A DNA stretch of 64,000 nt from Nautilus pompilius (Eukaryota; Mollusca; Cephalopoda; Nautilida; Nautilidae), in contig JACATO010000091.1 in the NCBI GenBank assembly GCA_018389105.1, positions 992,001 to 1,056,000 on the forward strand. The letters are read 5' to 3'. Each line of letters starts with the position of its first letter. The stretch's first letter is position 1. The notes under the pieces were generated by a model, which did not search any database, was not told the DNA's origin, and saw only the letters and a list, made by a program, of their open reading frames with translations. This document shows, in pieces, positions 26,127-38,100 of the stretch. The position numbers and the translations under genes are program-made.

Positions 26127-29100
26127 TTTTTAAAGTGTAAAATTGCAAGGAATCCAGTTTCTTGTTCCACATCTGTTAAGTGTCACAGATTAAAGATTCA
26201 GATTTTCAAATAAACTCCAAATTGCTTCTGATGATGGACTTGCCAACTGTGTGTTATCTTTTAACAAGTTTTGGCACATCACACAGGACCCTCTGGATAT
26301 TGGGCCTAGCAGGGGATGATCAGCTTTCTCCATGCACAAGCCAAAACCACTTTGATACCTTTTCTTTGGCAGTGTGATGCTGCTTTGCACCAGAAAACTG
26401 CGGTAAGAACTTGTGTGAATGAAAGCTGGGGTGGATTTAGCCAAATCTCAAAATTACTGAGTGGTAAACCAGAATAAGTAAATTTGAAACTAAAAATAAA
26501 GAAAGAGCAATGAGAAACATGATGATGATGCCATTTCCTTCTTGGCAAACCCTGCCCTGATTTTTGAGTGAGAAAAAATTGTGCCAGAGAGAAACTCCAA
26601 CTTGAGGCGGTCCCAACTTGTATTTGACCTCTGGCCTTCGACCACGATGGCAGTTTAGTAGTCTACCACCTTCAGTCACCTTTTAAAACTCTGAATTAGT
26701 AGTGGTATAATTAATTGTGTAATGACCATTGCATTGGCACAGATTCTGTCGTTCACTACATTTGCCATCAGTAGACTTGGTGAGACGGTTTAGGGTAAGC
26801 GAAGAGGTGGATGGCGCTGTGCTGTCAGTGAGCCGGACCAGCCAGCAAAAGGACCCTGGCCCATGCCAAACAGTCTCACACAACAAATGTCAATGAACTG
26901 TGGAACAATATTCTATTTAATTGTTTAAAAACAACTTTTAATAGTAATCATTAAATACAAGTAGTTTTAAATAGATAAAAATACAGAGGCGTGTTTGTTA
27001 TTATGCATGTTAAAACCTACGTTTACTAATACTATTGGTTAAGAAATAAATATTTAATGAGGTTATTTGCCTGGTTGTCTTATCTAATATTTTAAATAAA
27101 ACTAAGTTTGAAAGTTTCTTAAAAAATAGAATTTGATGTTTTTCACTTTAGCTGCTCATAAACAGGATTAGCGTCAATGGCTTTGTAATTTTTATAGCAA
27201 TTCAGCTTAAGGGTATTGTTTTTTTTTTTTAAGGAAAAATAAAAGGAGATACAGCGACACAATTGACAATTAGTAAGTGTGCTCAGCAGGTGGAAACGTG
27301 AACCTCTTAATATTGCAGGAGTGGGAGGAGAATCTTATCTGCCTGTCAGTTCAAGTTTACCTAACATCCTGCACTGATTGCCCTATGTAATTACACTTTG
27401 GAACAGCATTTGTCATTAGAATTTTCAGCTCAAATTCCTGTTTCTGGTCTTTATTTTAATTCTAAACTTCCAGTCATGCAGGAGAGATTTATCAAGAGTC
27501 TAGCTCTGTTATTTATGATGCCTAGTGCAGACATCAAAGGAGGCAGGGGGTGCCTTTATTTAACCTGATATGTGTTTGAGGGTTTTGGCTTTAATAGCTC
27601 TTCAGCTTGAGAGAGAGAGAGAGCATTCAGAATAATTTTAGCTCTGTTTTGTTTTGGTAGGGTTAGTGTGATTTCTATTGTCAGAAAAGACTTGATGAAA
27701 GGACAGATGAATTTACCTGTAACTTTATAGATTTATTATGTATGCATATTGGAAGTGTAGCATATGGACAAGTTTGATGATATAAATACCAACTACTTAT
27801 TTGTGGATTTCGAGCTTTTGTTGTTAGGGGTTTAATATTTGATGTTGATATAGGTCCACCTTCACCTTGTTGGGGATTAGCAACAAGTAAGGCTAGTCTA
27901 AATATCACACACAAAGGGCTCATTCTACTGGATCCCTGTTGTAGTTCCCTGACCATCTGGGTTACAATTATTCCTGGCTAGATAGATATAACCTTGTCCA
28001 TTTTACGCCCACCTCTTTGACGGCCAGTTGATGCTTGGCTATGCCATTAGAGAATATTAATTTCTTTTGTGCATGGGGGGTTTGCAGTTTTAAAATAGCT
28101 TCAAATTAAATTTGATGTTTAATTGAAAATTACTGACAGGATGGAGTTTGTTCATTGGTCATACTTAATTACATCCAAAAATGAAACAAAAACAAATTTG
28201 AAATGGTAAATAAGGGTAGAAATACCCAGAGTTTAGTATATTAGCAGTTTTTTTCCTTGGTTAGGTAGCTTGACTGATCTGAAAGGGAAAAAAAATCAGC
28301 TAAAATGTACAACAGTTCAATTGATTGTTTTCGTTGAGGCTCATTAGTACATGATCTTCTTCCACTTATATTTTACTTCGGATTATATCAAGAACCAATT
28401 TCAACATTTCTGGGTGTTGATTGACCATCACTGGAGATGGAATCTATATTAAATAGCTCAAGGGCTAGGCAGAGAAGGAGGAAGGAATAGATGGTTTTCA
28501 GGCAGTTATTAGAATACCAACTTATCTTATCGCATGACACACGGCTTAATGTTTATTAATTTTGTGTATGGTATTTAAATGTTCACTTAATGCAGAATCC
28601 AGAAAGACGACTACAAAAGAGAATACCAAAGGATGGTTGTGCAAAGTCCTTCAGTTTATTTAGTCATTTTTTAAATAAGTCAGGTACATAGATAGTGATT
28701 GTCACGTGCATGCCAGAAGTCTGTATCTCTGTGACTTATGCTCACATTGCAACTTTCAGCCTTCTGTGAGCATTTTCAGCTTTGTTATGATTATTGCTTT
28801 ATTAAGAAGCAGGTCAAGTGAAAGAGGGTGGATCTGTTCAGCCATTGGATGTATTATCTGAAGAAAACCCAGTTGCACGCATTCACAAAGATGTGACTAG
28901 GTTGGGTGCATAACACGAAGTCCAAAGACGGTCAGTGGCAAAGCGGCATCTCAGTAACCCCGCTTGTGTCAATTAAAAAGCTGAAAGAAATAACACACGT
29001 ATGTGCATTTTTTTAGATTTGCCTGTTTGTTTGGATTCGCCGTCTGTTACGTTCAACATTACGCTTGGCTGCGACCTGTTTGTTTATTTAGGTGGGTGTG

Positions 29101-32100
29101 ATTGCTCTGGCTGAGAAGCCCCTGTACCCCCGAGCCGACTCGTGCCTCCCCCACACGCTGGTTCAGGCCACCTATGAGACCCGGCTGTACTTCAGCAAGT
29201 TCCTCGAGAGGTTGAAGAAGGAGGATTGTAAGTATGAACAAATGTGCATCTGTCAAGGAAAGAAAATTTAGATGGGGTGTAGAGAAGAGAGAGAAAAAAA
29301 AGAATATTTTGGTTTTATCGTTAAATCGGTGTATGTAAAAGACTGTTTACAGATGTTTTCTGAGAGAACATTAATGTGCAACTGTGAGAATAGTGTGTTT
29401 AGATGATAACTTATGACTGAAGCACTACATTTCTGTTTTGTCTGTCTTATTTATTAGCCAGCCGAGAGAGAGAGATTGACACTTTGTGCAGACACTTGTC
29501 AAAGAAAGCACCATCTGAGAAGTTCTGAATTTTTTCATTTTAAAAAAAGAGAGAGAGATTCTGTCTGGCTTCTTTGTTGCTTCTCACATACTTGTGGTTT
29601 TAAACGTGTTAATGCCTGGAACAAAGATTACGGAGAGCTAAAGTCATAGGTTAGAATGCATTTGACACACTGTTCTGTTGTGTGCGTCTTCTTGAACTGT
29701 ACGTCAGTGTGGATCAACCTGAATGAGGAGAGATGGTCCCTTGAGAATTGTTAAGAGTTGGGGGGGTTGAGTGTCCCTATCTTTGACTAAATCTGGTGAG
29801 ATGAGATGCTGAGAGTTGTTTTTATTTACTGAAGAACTTTAAAATGTGAGAGCTACAGATTTTGAAACGTCATTAGATGGAATTCTGACGCAGCTGAACT
29901 AAACATCTCTTTGAAATACTGACAGCTTGCCATTACTTCAGAGTGGGCTTCTGAGATTGTTCAGACGTGGTGCGAGATATTAACCTTCTCTCGTCTGGAA
30001 TTTTCTCACAAAAGGAATATAAATTGGAAAACCTCACTCACCTTAACCCAAGAGAGGAATCTAATTTTTGGGGGATCTTCATATCTGAAGACAAAGCATA
30101 ATCTTACAATAAAATTGTTATATCGTACACGCGCATATTAATGGCTCAACAATTTACACGGCTCTTAGTATCTACCAGTGCATTGCTGGGGAGCAGACAT
30201 TGGGAGGACTGTTCTAAAGTACATACGTAGGGTGCTGAGCCTTGACTAGTTACTATGTCAGTGCTGTTTAGAATGGCCTAGACTTCTTGTTTGTTTGTTT
30301 TTTTTGGCAAAAGAGACTTTATAACTATTTGTCCCCTCTGACTTTTATTTCTATTGTTGCACCAGGAATTTCTTTTAGCCCCTCAAGTTCAGCAGAAGAA
30401 TTGTAATACATTAGCTGGTGAATGGAACATGTGCATGCAACCTTAATCTTTGCTTATCTTGCAGATCTGAAAACCGAATGATGTGTTGGTAGCAATCACA
30501 CTGCATGTAGTGGCATCATCCAGCCACATGTGTGTTTATTATACGCACCAGAATCCTCGACCTATTTGTTAATTCTGCTTCATCTGTAAAAGCCTTGTTT
30601 TTGTTTTTTTTTTAAAGCTGCAGCCAACCATTCCCTTGGGTTTCAGTTCGCCTTTGAAATGATAGAGAATTCTCTGGCTGCATCATCCACTGAAGGTAAT
30701 GTTGTTTAGCCCCCCCCCCCCACCCACAACTCTTGTTTGGGTGCATTTTAATTTATGGTGTTTGCAGAGAGGAGAAGAACTAGGTCTTTTATTCAGAAAG
30801 ATCTGAGATGAATATATCAGTATGGGCCCTGTATGTGATCTCATTCTGGCTTTTATTCGCCGACAATTTAGAAAACCCTCATGCATTGCAACACTCCAAG
30901 CTGTTGTACTGTGGCTGGTGTTCTAAGTTATCAGCTGTAAATTTGAATTGTGCATGCAGCTGCTCTAAAATGTGATCTAGTGATATTTCCTTCATGCGTG
31001 TGCACAGTTTCCCTGAAGTTTAGATAGCTGATTGCCTTCTGGTATGAGTTCCCTACCATGCAAATTGGGACTAAGCCTGCCAGACTGTGATCATGTTTTG
31101 TTTTCTTCTTCTCCTCCTCTTCAAATGCATCTATTTGTAAAAGCTCTCTCATGTACTAACAGCAACGTAGCAACCAATCATCAAGATGTTTAGTCATAAT
31201 TCCAATAAAATAATTCATCAGGTGCTGTATGTACAACGTTTTCTTAAATCATCTTTGTGGTTGACTTTTTTCAAACTCTCAACATAGATAGTCATTAGTG
31301 CTGGTAAAGAGTTAATAGTGCTTGTTGTGCAATCTTGTTTCAGATGATGTCAAGGTGATGATAATGTACATTAGTCGAGGATTGTTGTCGTCGTTGACAG
31401 ATGCTCGGGATGTGATGGACACAATTGCTACACATAACAGAAAGCTGGATTTCCGGGTAATCATCAACACTTACGCTGTTATTGATGGTAAGTCTTTCAG
31501 GTCTTGATTTTAACAATTCCCACTCACGTTTAAGGAAAAGTACTTTGGGGAATGTTTTCAACATGCTAGACAGTAGGCCAGTAGAGATCTTGCTAATGAC
31601 CAAGCTGCAAGTTCTCTTATTAACGTTTCTTCGAGAACAGTAAGATGCATGTCAGTGTGAAGTGGTCTCATTGAATGCATAGCTGTTCAAAGACCTTTGT
31701 TGAGGAGAGGAAACCAAATGGCAAAACTGAAATAGGCAACAGAAATAAAACATTGGGATGACCAGACCTGAAAGAAAGCGCTTCTTATAGTTGAATCCAA
31801 GTTCAAACTGGCAATAATCAACAGCAGTTTGTTCAGAAGTAGACCTAGGGGCATTGTCACAGTCAGTGTACAACAGATACAGTGAAACATGGGAGCAGAT
31901 TAAGACAAGGTTGGGCTGTGTCAGGGATTTGCATAAAATTGAAAGTATACTGATGCCAACAGGTACAGACAGGTTCCCATTCATTCATGCCATTCTCTCA
32001 TTGGGTGGGGACTCATCTTCCAATATGACAATGACATCAAGCATACAGCCGATGTGGTAGAAAAACCATTTGGCACACACGAAGAAGTTGACAGATCACA

Positions 32101-35100
32101 CTCACAAGGTCTGCACAAAATCTTGATGTGGACACCATTGAGGTTATATTGGGTTGTATGGCTACTGAGAAAGTCGGGCAGCAACCAAACCTTGGATGAA
32201 TTGTGGAAAGTGCCACAGTATATTTGGAACAGCATTCCAGTCTTGTATGGATGGGGGCATGAAAACAAGGTGTCATGCCCTATATAAAGAAGTAAAGGGC
32301 TAATGCACAGTTTGACGAGTTCATTTTGTTTTTGTATATTTTTTAATAATGCACCGTGCAAGTGCTACGTACGTATGCTGGTTGGCTGCAATTACTTGAT
32401 ATTTATGCATACCTTGTGTTTCTATAATAATTTACAATACCGCATACATATTGAAAGTTGAGTTTCAGAAAATTTGTTAAATACTTATCAATCGAAGGTT
32501 AATTATTAAAAACCCAGAGAGTTCTCTCCTCTTCTTTTTTTTTTTTTTTTGTTAAAGATTCTAAGCCAATAATGTACGAGAAGAGTTTCCTTCAAGACAT
32601 CGCTGACCAGAACTTTGACAAATATGATGTGAAACTTAAAAGTGATGCTCCTGTTTTGGTAAGCTATACATTGCACTCCTTCGTCGAGAACCTTGTAGCT
32701 TTAATTTCTGCCGTGTCCATATAACCTTTGCTTGATGGACGGCACTACCACGTCACCGGTGCGCTGCGTGGCACACGCGAGCGTACTCTATTGCAGCTCA
32801 CGAGAGAGTAGAAGGCATTTCCCTATCATGTCAGTGATGGTGGTCTACGCTGCGATGATGGCAAAAGATTACTGGAACATAGGTTTCTTTCTTGGTTTAG
32901 TTATTACTAATAAGCTGAAATGGGAAACGCCTAAGCCCGAACTCTACTTTCTATAAATACTGCATCATCGGTAATTGTTTTCATTTTGACTATGGGGCAT
33001 TAAAAAATTGTTTGCCTACCTTGATCTGGACGGACAAGCTGAAGCACACGATGTTTGCAAAGAGTTAATGGGAGGCAAAGTGCTTGCAAACTGTTCTTTG
33101 TACTGGCTCATAATGGAGCTGCATGTCTGATTTTTTCTTCTTCTGTGGTACTATTATTCAATAGCAAAGGTTTTAATTGGAAAGCATTCCAGGTTATGAT
33201 ACATCTTTTAAAAGGGAGTTGAAATTAGATTTAAAACTTTTTATTATTTTGCACTTATGTGTCAGAGATAAAGTTTTTAGATAATTTCGTTTCGTAACAG
33301 TCTGATGCAGAGATTTCTTATTTAGCAGTGGTTGCCATAGTTCCTTTCTCACAAAATTTGGCTGGGTTCTGTGCATTAAAAATAGTAAGATGGTAATGGC
33401 ATTGTTTGTTTGTTTTTGCAGAAGGGGATGATGGTGGCTATCAACAAAACAAAAGATCTCAGTTCTACAGTTGGCTGGTTTTATCTTCCTCTTAATCACA
33501 CCAACTTTCAGGAACCCATCTTCTCACTCCCTTACATCGATGAGGCTGATCGCGGTAAGTATCCCTGAGTCATCAGGTTCTACAAACAGTACAAGCAACT
33601 TTGTTTTAGTAATTCTTTTGAACATTTTTTTCCACCTGTTCTCAGCATTCAAATCCTTTTTCATTGTAGCCTTGACAATGAGCATCAGTCAGCCATGCTT
33701 CCACAAGGAAGATGTCATCGGTGTGGTAGGGGTTGACCTCCACCTGGAGGACATTGCTCAGGACATCACCTACTTCAACCAGGAGGAGAACTCCTATGCT
33801 TTCATTATCAACACTGACGGTAAGCAATGGCTTCTCCAGCCAGCAGACTGGCAAGTCTGGGATGTTAATTCACTTTTTTTTCTTGGGGAAGGGCCAAGCA
33901 CTGAATTCTAAAAAAAAGGGATGGTACTACTGACATTTAAGATGCAGTTCACACACGTCAATTGGAGCAAGCAAAAATTAAAATTACCCTTTGTATGTTT
34001 CCTGAAGAACTTTGTAGTTACAGTGTCTATAGAATTCTCTCAGCCAAGCTGAGTATCTGAAGCTTTTGTCTTTGCATGTGCACAAGTTCTCTCTCTCTCT
34101 CTCCTCCCTCTCCTCCCTTTCTCCTCTCTCTCTCCCCCTCCCCCCTCTCCTCCCTTTTCTCCTCTTTTCTCCTCCCTCTCTCCTCTCCCTTTCTCCTCCC
34201 TCTCTCCTCTCTCCCTTTCTCCTCCCTCTCCTCTCTCTCTCCGCCCTTTCTCTTCCCTCTCCCCTTTCTCTTCCCTCTCCCCTCTCTCTACTCCTCTCCT
34301 TCTCTCTCTCTCCTTCTCTCTCCTCTCTTCTCATCTCTCTCTCTCATCTCAATGCATTTGTAGTTCATATTTACTCTGAAGTTAGTTTTTCTCTTGTTCA
34401 GTGAATGGATGACATCCATAATTGTGAGCTCAAAATGAGGTATGCCATACATCATTATTATTAGTACATATAGTTACATGTATTATAACAGAGTCTTAAA
34501 TATTCATTTATTTTACTTGGGTTTAATATCACATAAACTCCAACAGCAAAAGCTTTTTCCTTTTTTATTTTCTTCAGTTCATTGTAATGATTGCATTAAG
34601 GTTAATTTGTTGATTTAATTTCTTGCCTTTCCTCAGGTTATACCATTATGCACCCATCCTTCAGTCGTCCAATCAAAACGAGCCTTCAGCCCATGCACAC
34701 AGACATCAGACATTTTGAGAAAGTCCCTGGTTTTGACAGCATTCGTACCGCCATTCTAAGGTTGGTGTAGTTTTACTTTCTGCTGCTGTGAGCCCATTAC
34801 CAAGGGAGGTAATTTAGTTTGCCTGTATTTTTGATTTGATAAAAAGGTTATAGTCGAACCAACTCGATTACATACACCCACACCTCATTATCTGTGAGAG
34901 ATCCATTCCAGAAATGGTCACAAATAGCAAATTTTGTGGATAGCACCATGACCCTTGCGGGGTTAGCCAAGAAACACTTTTTGGCCCTAAATATTGCACT
35001 AAAAACCATGAATAAACACTTACGTGCACTACATAATGCAGGAAAAGATATTAGAACAATACACATACATATCCTAACAAATGCATAACATAACATGGCC

Positions 35101-38100
35101 AGAATGTGTGCGCACTGCCTTGTGGTCAACTGACGCTGCCTCTCTGAGTCTCAGATTGTGAAGTTATCAAACCAGCCCTTACTTGCAGTAAAAGTTGATT
35201 TGCTTGTCCTCTCGCTGCTGGTTTTCTTGCAAAAAAAAAAAAAACAAAAAAATCCTTGTCAAGGTTCGTGGCCTTGTTCCATATGACTGCTTGGTCAACG
35301 GGCACATTCTTTTGGCTTGTGTCTTCAATCCTCAGGCTTAAAGCCCTTTTCATTTTTTACCATACATAACTTTCTCCTTCACAACTTGAGCCACTTTTTT
35401 CACTTTTAGGGTCACTGATAGAAACACTATCGAAAATTTCTTTTGCTTTACTCTTAAAAGAATGCACTGTTGACTCATTGATGCCAAAGAGCCTACCCAC
35501 AGCCAACACACTTAGGCCCGAGTCCAATTTATCCAGCACTTGAAATTTTAGTGTTAAAGTCATTACTTTTTTTTGCATGTTTGAGCCCTTTGGCACTGTC
35601 ACTTTCACTCATTGGCTTGCATTACCGATTTTGGGTTAGTTTTTGGCACGTGGTTTTCGAGAAAAACCGACTGCGATGAACTGGTACAACACAAGATGGT
35701 GCGGATGCTTACTGGGTCGTGAGGCAGAGGAAAGATGCTGTGTGTAGGCACTATTACTTCTTGCAGAGGGGCGTAAGAGATTCAGAGATGCTTCTAGAAC
35801 GTTAGGGTTGCACCAGTGCCTCGCAAGTACATGGATTTGCAGATGACAAGGGAGGGGTGCATACAATTTCAGCTTCAGTTGTTTGGTATCTGTACTTTAA
35901 ATCTCTCTGGCCATATTCCTGAAAGGTGATTTTTTTTGTTTTGCTTAAAGAAAAATAAAAAAATAATAATCTACCAGTCAAATTTTGCTACATTTCTTTG
36001 AAAAAACATTTTTTTTTTAAAAAAAAAAAAAAGTGGAGGGAGGGAGAATTCTTTGTAATTGAAAGTTCCCATGTAAATTCCAAAAACCTTAGCCTTATTT
36101 CTAGTGCTTTGGTTTGTTTATTCACGTGACCTTTTGGAAAGTCGCCAGTTGAACGGTGGTCTCAGCAAGACTGTACTGCTGGTGTGTTGTTTTGAATAGC
36201 ACCGTTTGAAGTTAATGTCGTAGACCTTGAGACAGGGACCAAACCCACGTGATGGGTGTCAGCCTGATTATTGGCTGCTGGTGGTGGTGGTGGTTTTTTT
36301 GGTTCTGGATGTTTGAGCTGAGCAAACGAAGCGTTCCTGTTTTGACAGTCTGATTAGATGCTGCTCTTACCTGGTTAATGTGCACGATTACTGTTACTGT
36401 GATAGCCTGATAACCTCTGACCAGCACCTGACAACTTGTTTTTTTCCCCCCCTGTAGAAGCCATGAAGGCAGCAATGTTGTCAAGTTTCAAGTGTTCAAC
36501 CAGACCACATACTCCAGTACCAGTCAGCCAGTTATGACCAGATTCTATGCAAATTACAGTTGGAAAAAGGTAGGTAACTCTGCGGGCAGCATTTATTGGG
36601 CTGTAGTTTTCTTACATTTGTCATTAGTTTGCTTTAGGCTTTTATTCTATGTTTGTAGATTAGAGCTGAATCATCTTTATTTTGAATGAAATATGGATTT
36701 ATTTCCTTAATATCTTTTGTAATTTGTGTATATTTTGTCTTTTAATATTTGTTTTCCTTGTCCTCAATTGCCATGTCAGTATATAGTCTCATTTTTTAAC
36801 TGTTGCAGGTTGATAATATCCCCTATATTGTTGTGATCAAGACTCTCAGTGAAAAAAAGGAGAAGAGAGAGCTGAAAAACATCCACGGTGAGTGAAAGTA
36901 CTTTAAAAAAAAATAAAAGGATAAATGAGCTAGCCAGTTAAGTTCATAGGATCCTTCTCTGTATCTATCAAACTGATTCAGACATCAGAATGATAGCCAT
37001 TTAGTCAGAACACAATGTTTCTGGCTAAAGAATTTTGAACTTTAATGTTTACTAATTATTTATCTCTGGCTAATGAGTATTTACATATTTTGTTGTTGTT
37101 GTTGTTTAGTGAATGTTCCAGAACTTGTGTACCACCGTATTGACCTGCTGCCAACCACCAACATGTGTCTACACCTCAAGCAGTTATCCACCTTGGGTGA
37201 GTAACCTTCCTTTATTAAGTCACAGTCAATGAAAGGATATCTACAAAGCTGGTGTCCATAGATATTTTCGTGAATAGCGTGATAAGGTGATTTCTATAGT
37301 AAAGTCAGTTGTTTTCCCTGCAGATATCAGCACTGTGTTTTTAGCAGCCAACAGCTTCATCAATCCATTTGAGCACCTGAGCCTAGATGAGACAAAGAGG
37401 ATGGTACAGGGTTACATCGCCTTTCTCAAGGACAACACAAGGCTGATACAGAATCCAGGACTGAAGGTAGAAGATGGAATCCTTTGTGGATTTGTTAGTG
37501 TGAAGAGAGGGCGCTGTATATAATAACTCTCCCCAAAGTAGAATGGATCAGTTGTTTGTTCCCTCCAGGTCTTTTACTGGGTTATGAGTGATCGTTTGTA
37601 GTAATTAACAGTAATGTTAGATTTTTTACTTAAGAAAGATCTGAGTCATCCTTTTGGGATTGACAGACGTAACTGGAGTTATTTTTTACTCTGATCTAGA
37701 TTTAAAAAGAACAGCAACAGACAGCAGGCAGAGTTTGTTGTCATTAGTGTGTAAATCTTCCATGTAGATCGTGTCAGGTCTCCATCCAGGCTCTGCCATT
37801 GGGATGGGAACATAACCATGCGAGTTCTTCTCTATCCAGCTTTTAAAACGATGCCAATGTATATGAGTTCTTCTCTATCCAACTTTTAAAACGATGCCAA
37901 TGTATATGAGTTCTTCTCTATCCAGCTTTTAAAACGATGCCAATGTATATGAGTTCTTCTCTATCCAGCTTTTAAAACGATGCCAATGTATATGAGTTCT
38001 TCTCTATCCAGCTTTTAAAATATATAATGATTACTGTAAAAAAAAGGGGGGGAATAGTTATTTTTGTGAAAATTTTTGGACAGTTTTCTGATTTTTCTTC

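Noticed and set aside
33471-33911. 146-codon plus-strand frame across two CACHD1 exons
   Set aside because: Read-through of exon ends and intron in mixed phases; the spliced exons explain the coding part.
33984-34404. Ser/Leu-rich plus frames and a Glu/Arg-rich minus frame of 95-116 codons
   Set aside because: Produced only by the oligopyrimidine tract.
37822-38020. Regularly spaced repeat considered as CRISPR
   Set aside because: The units are contiguous with no variable spacers, and the sequence is eukaryotic intron. It is a minisatellite.
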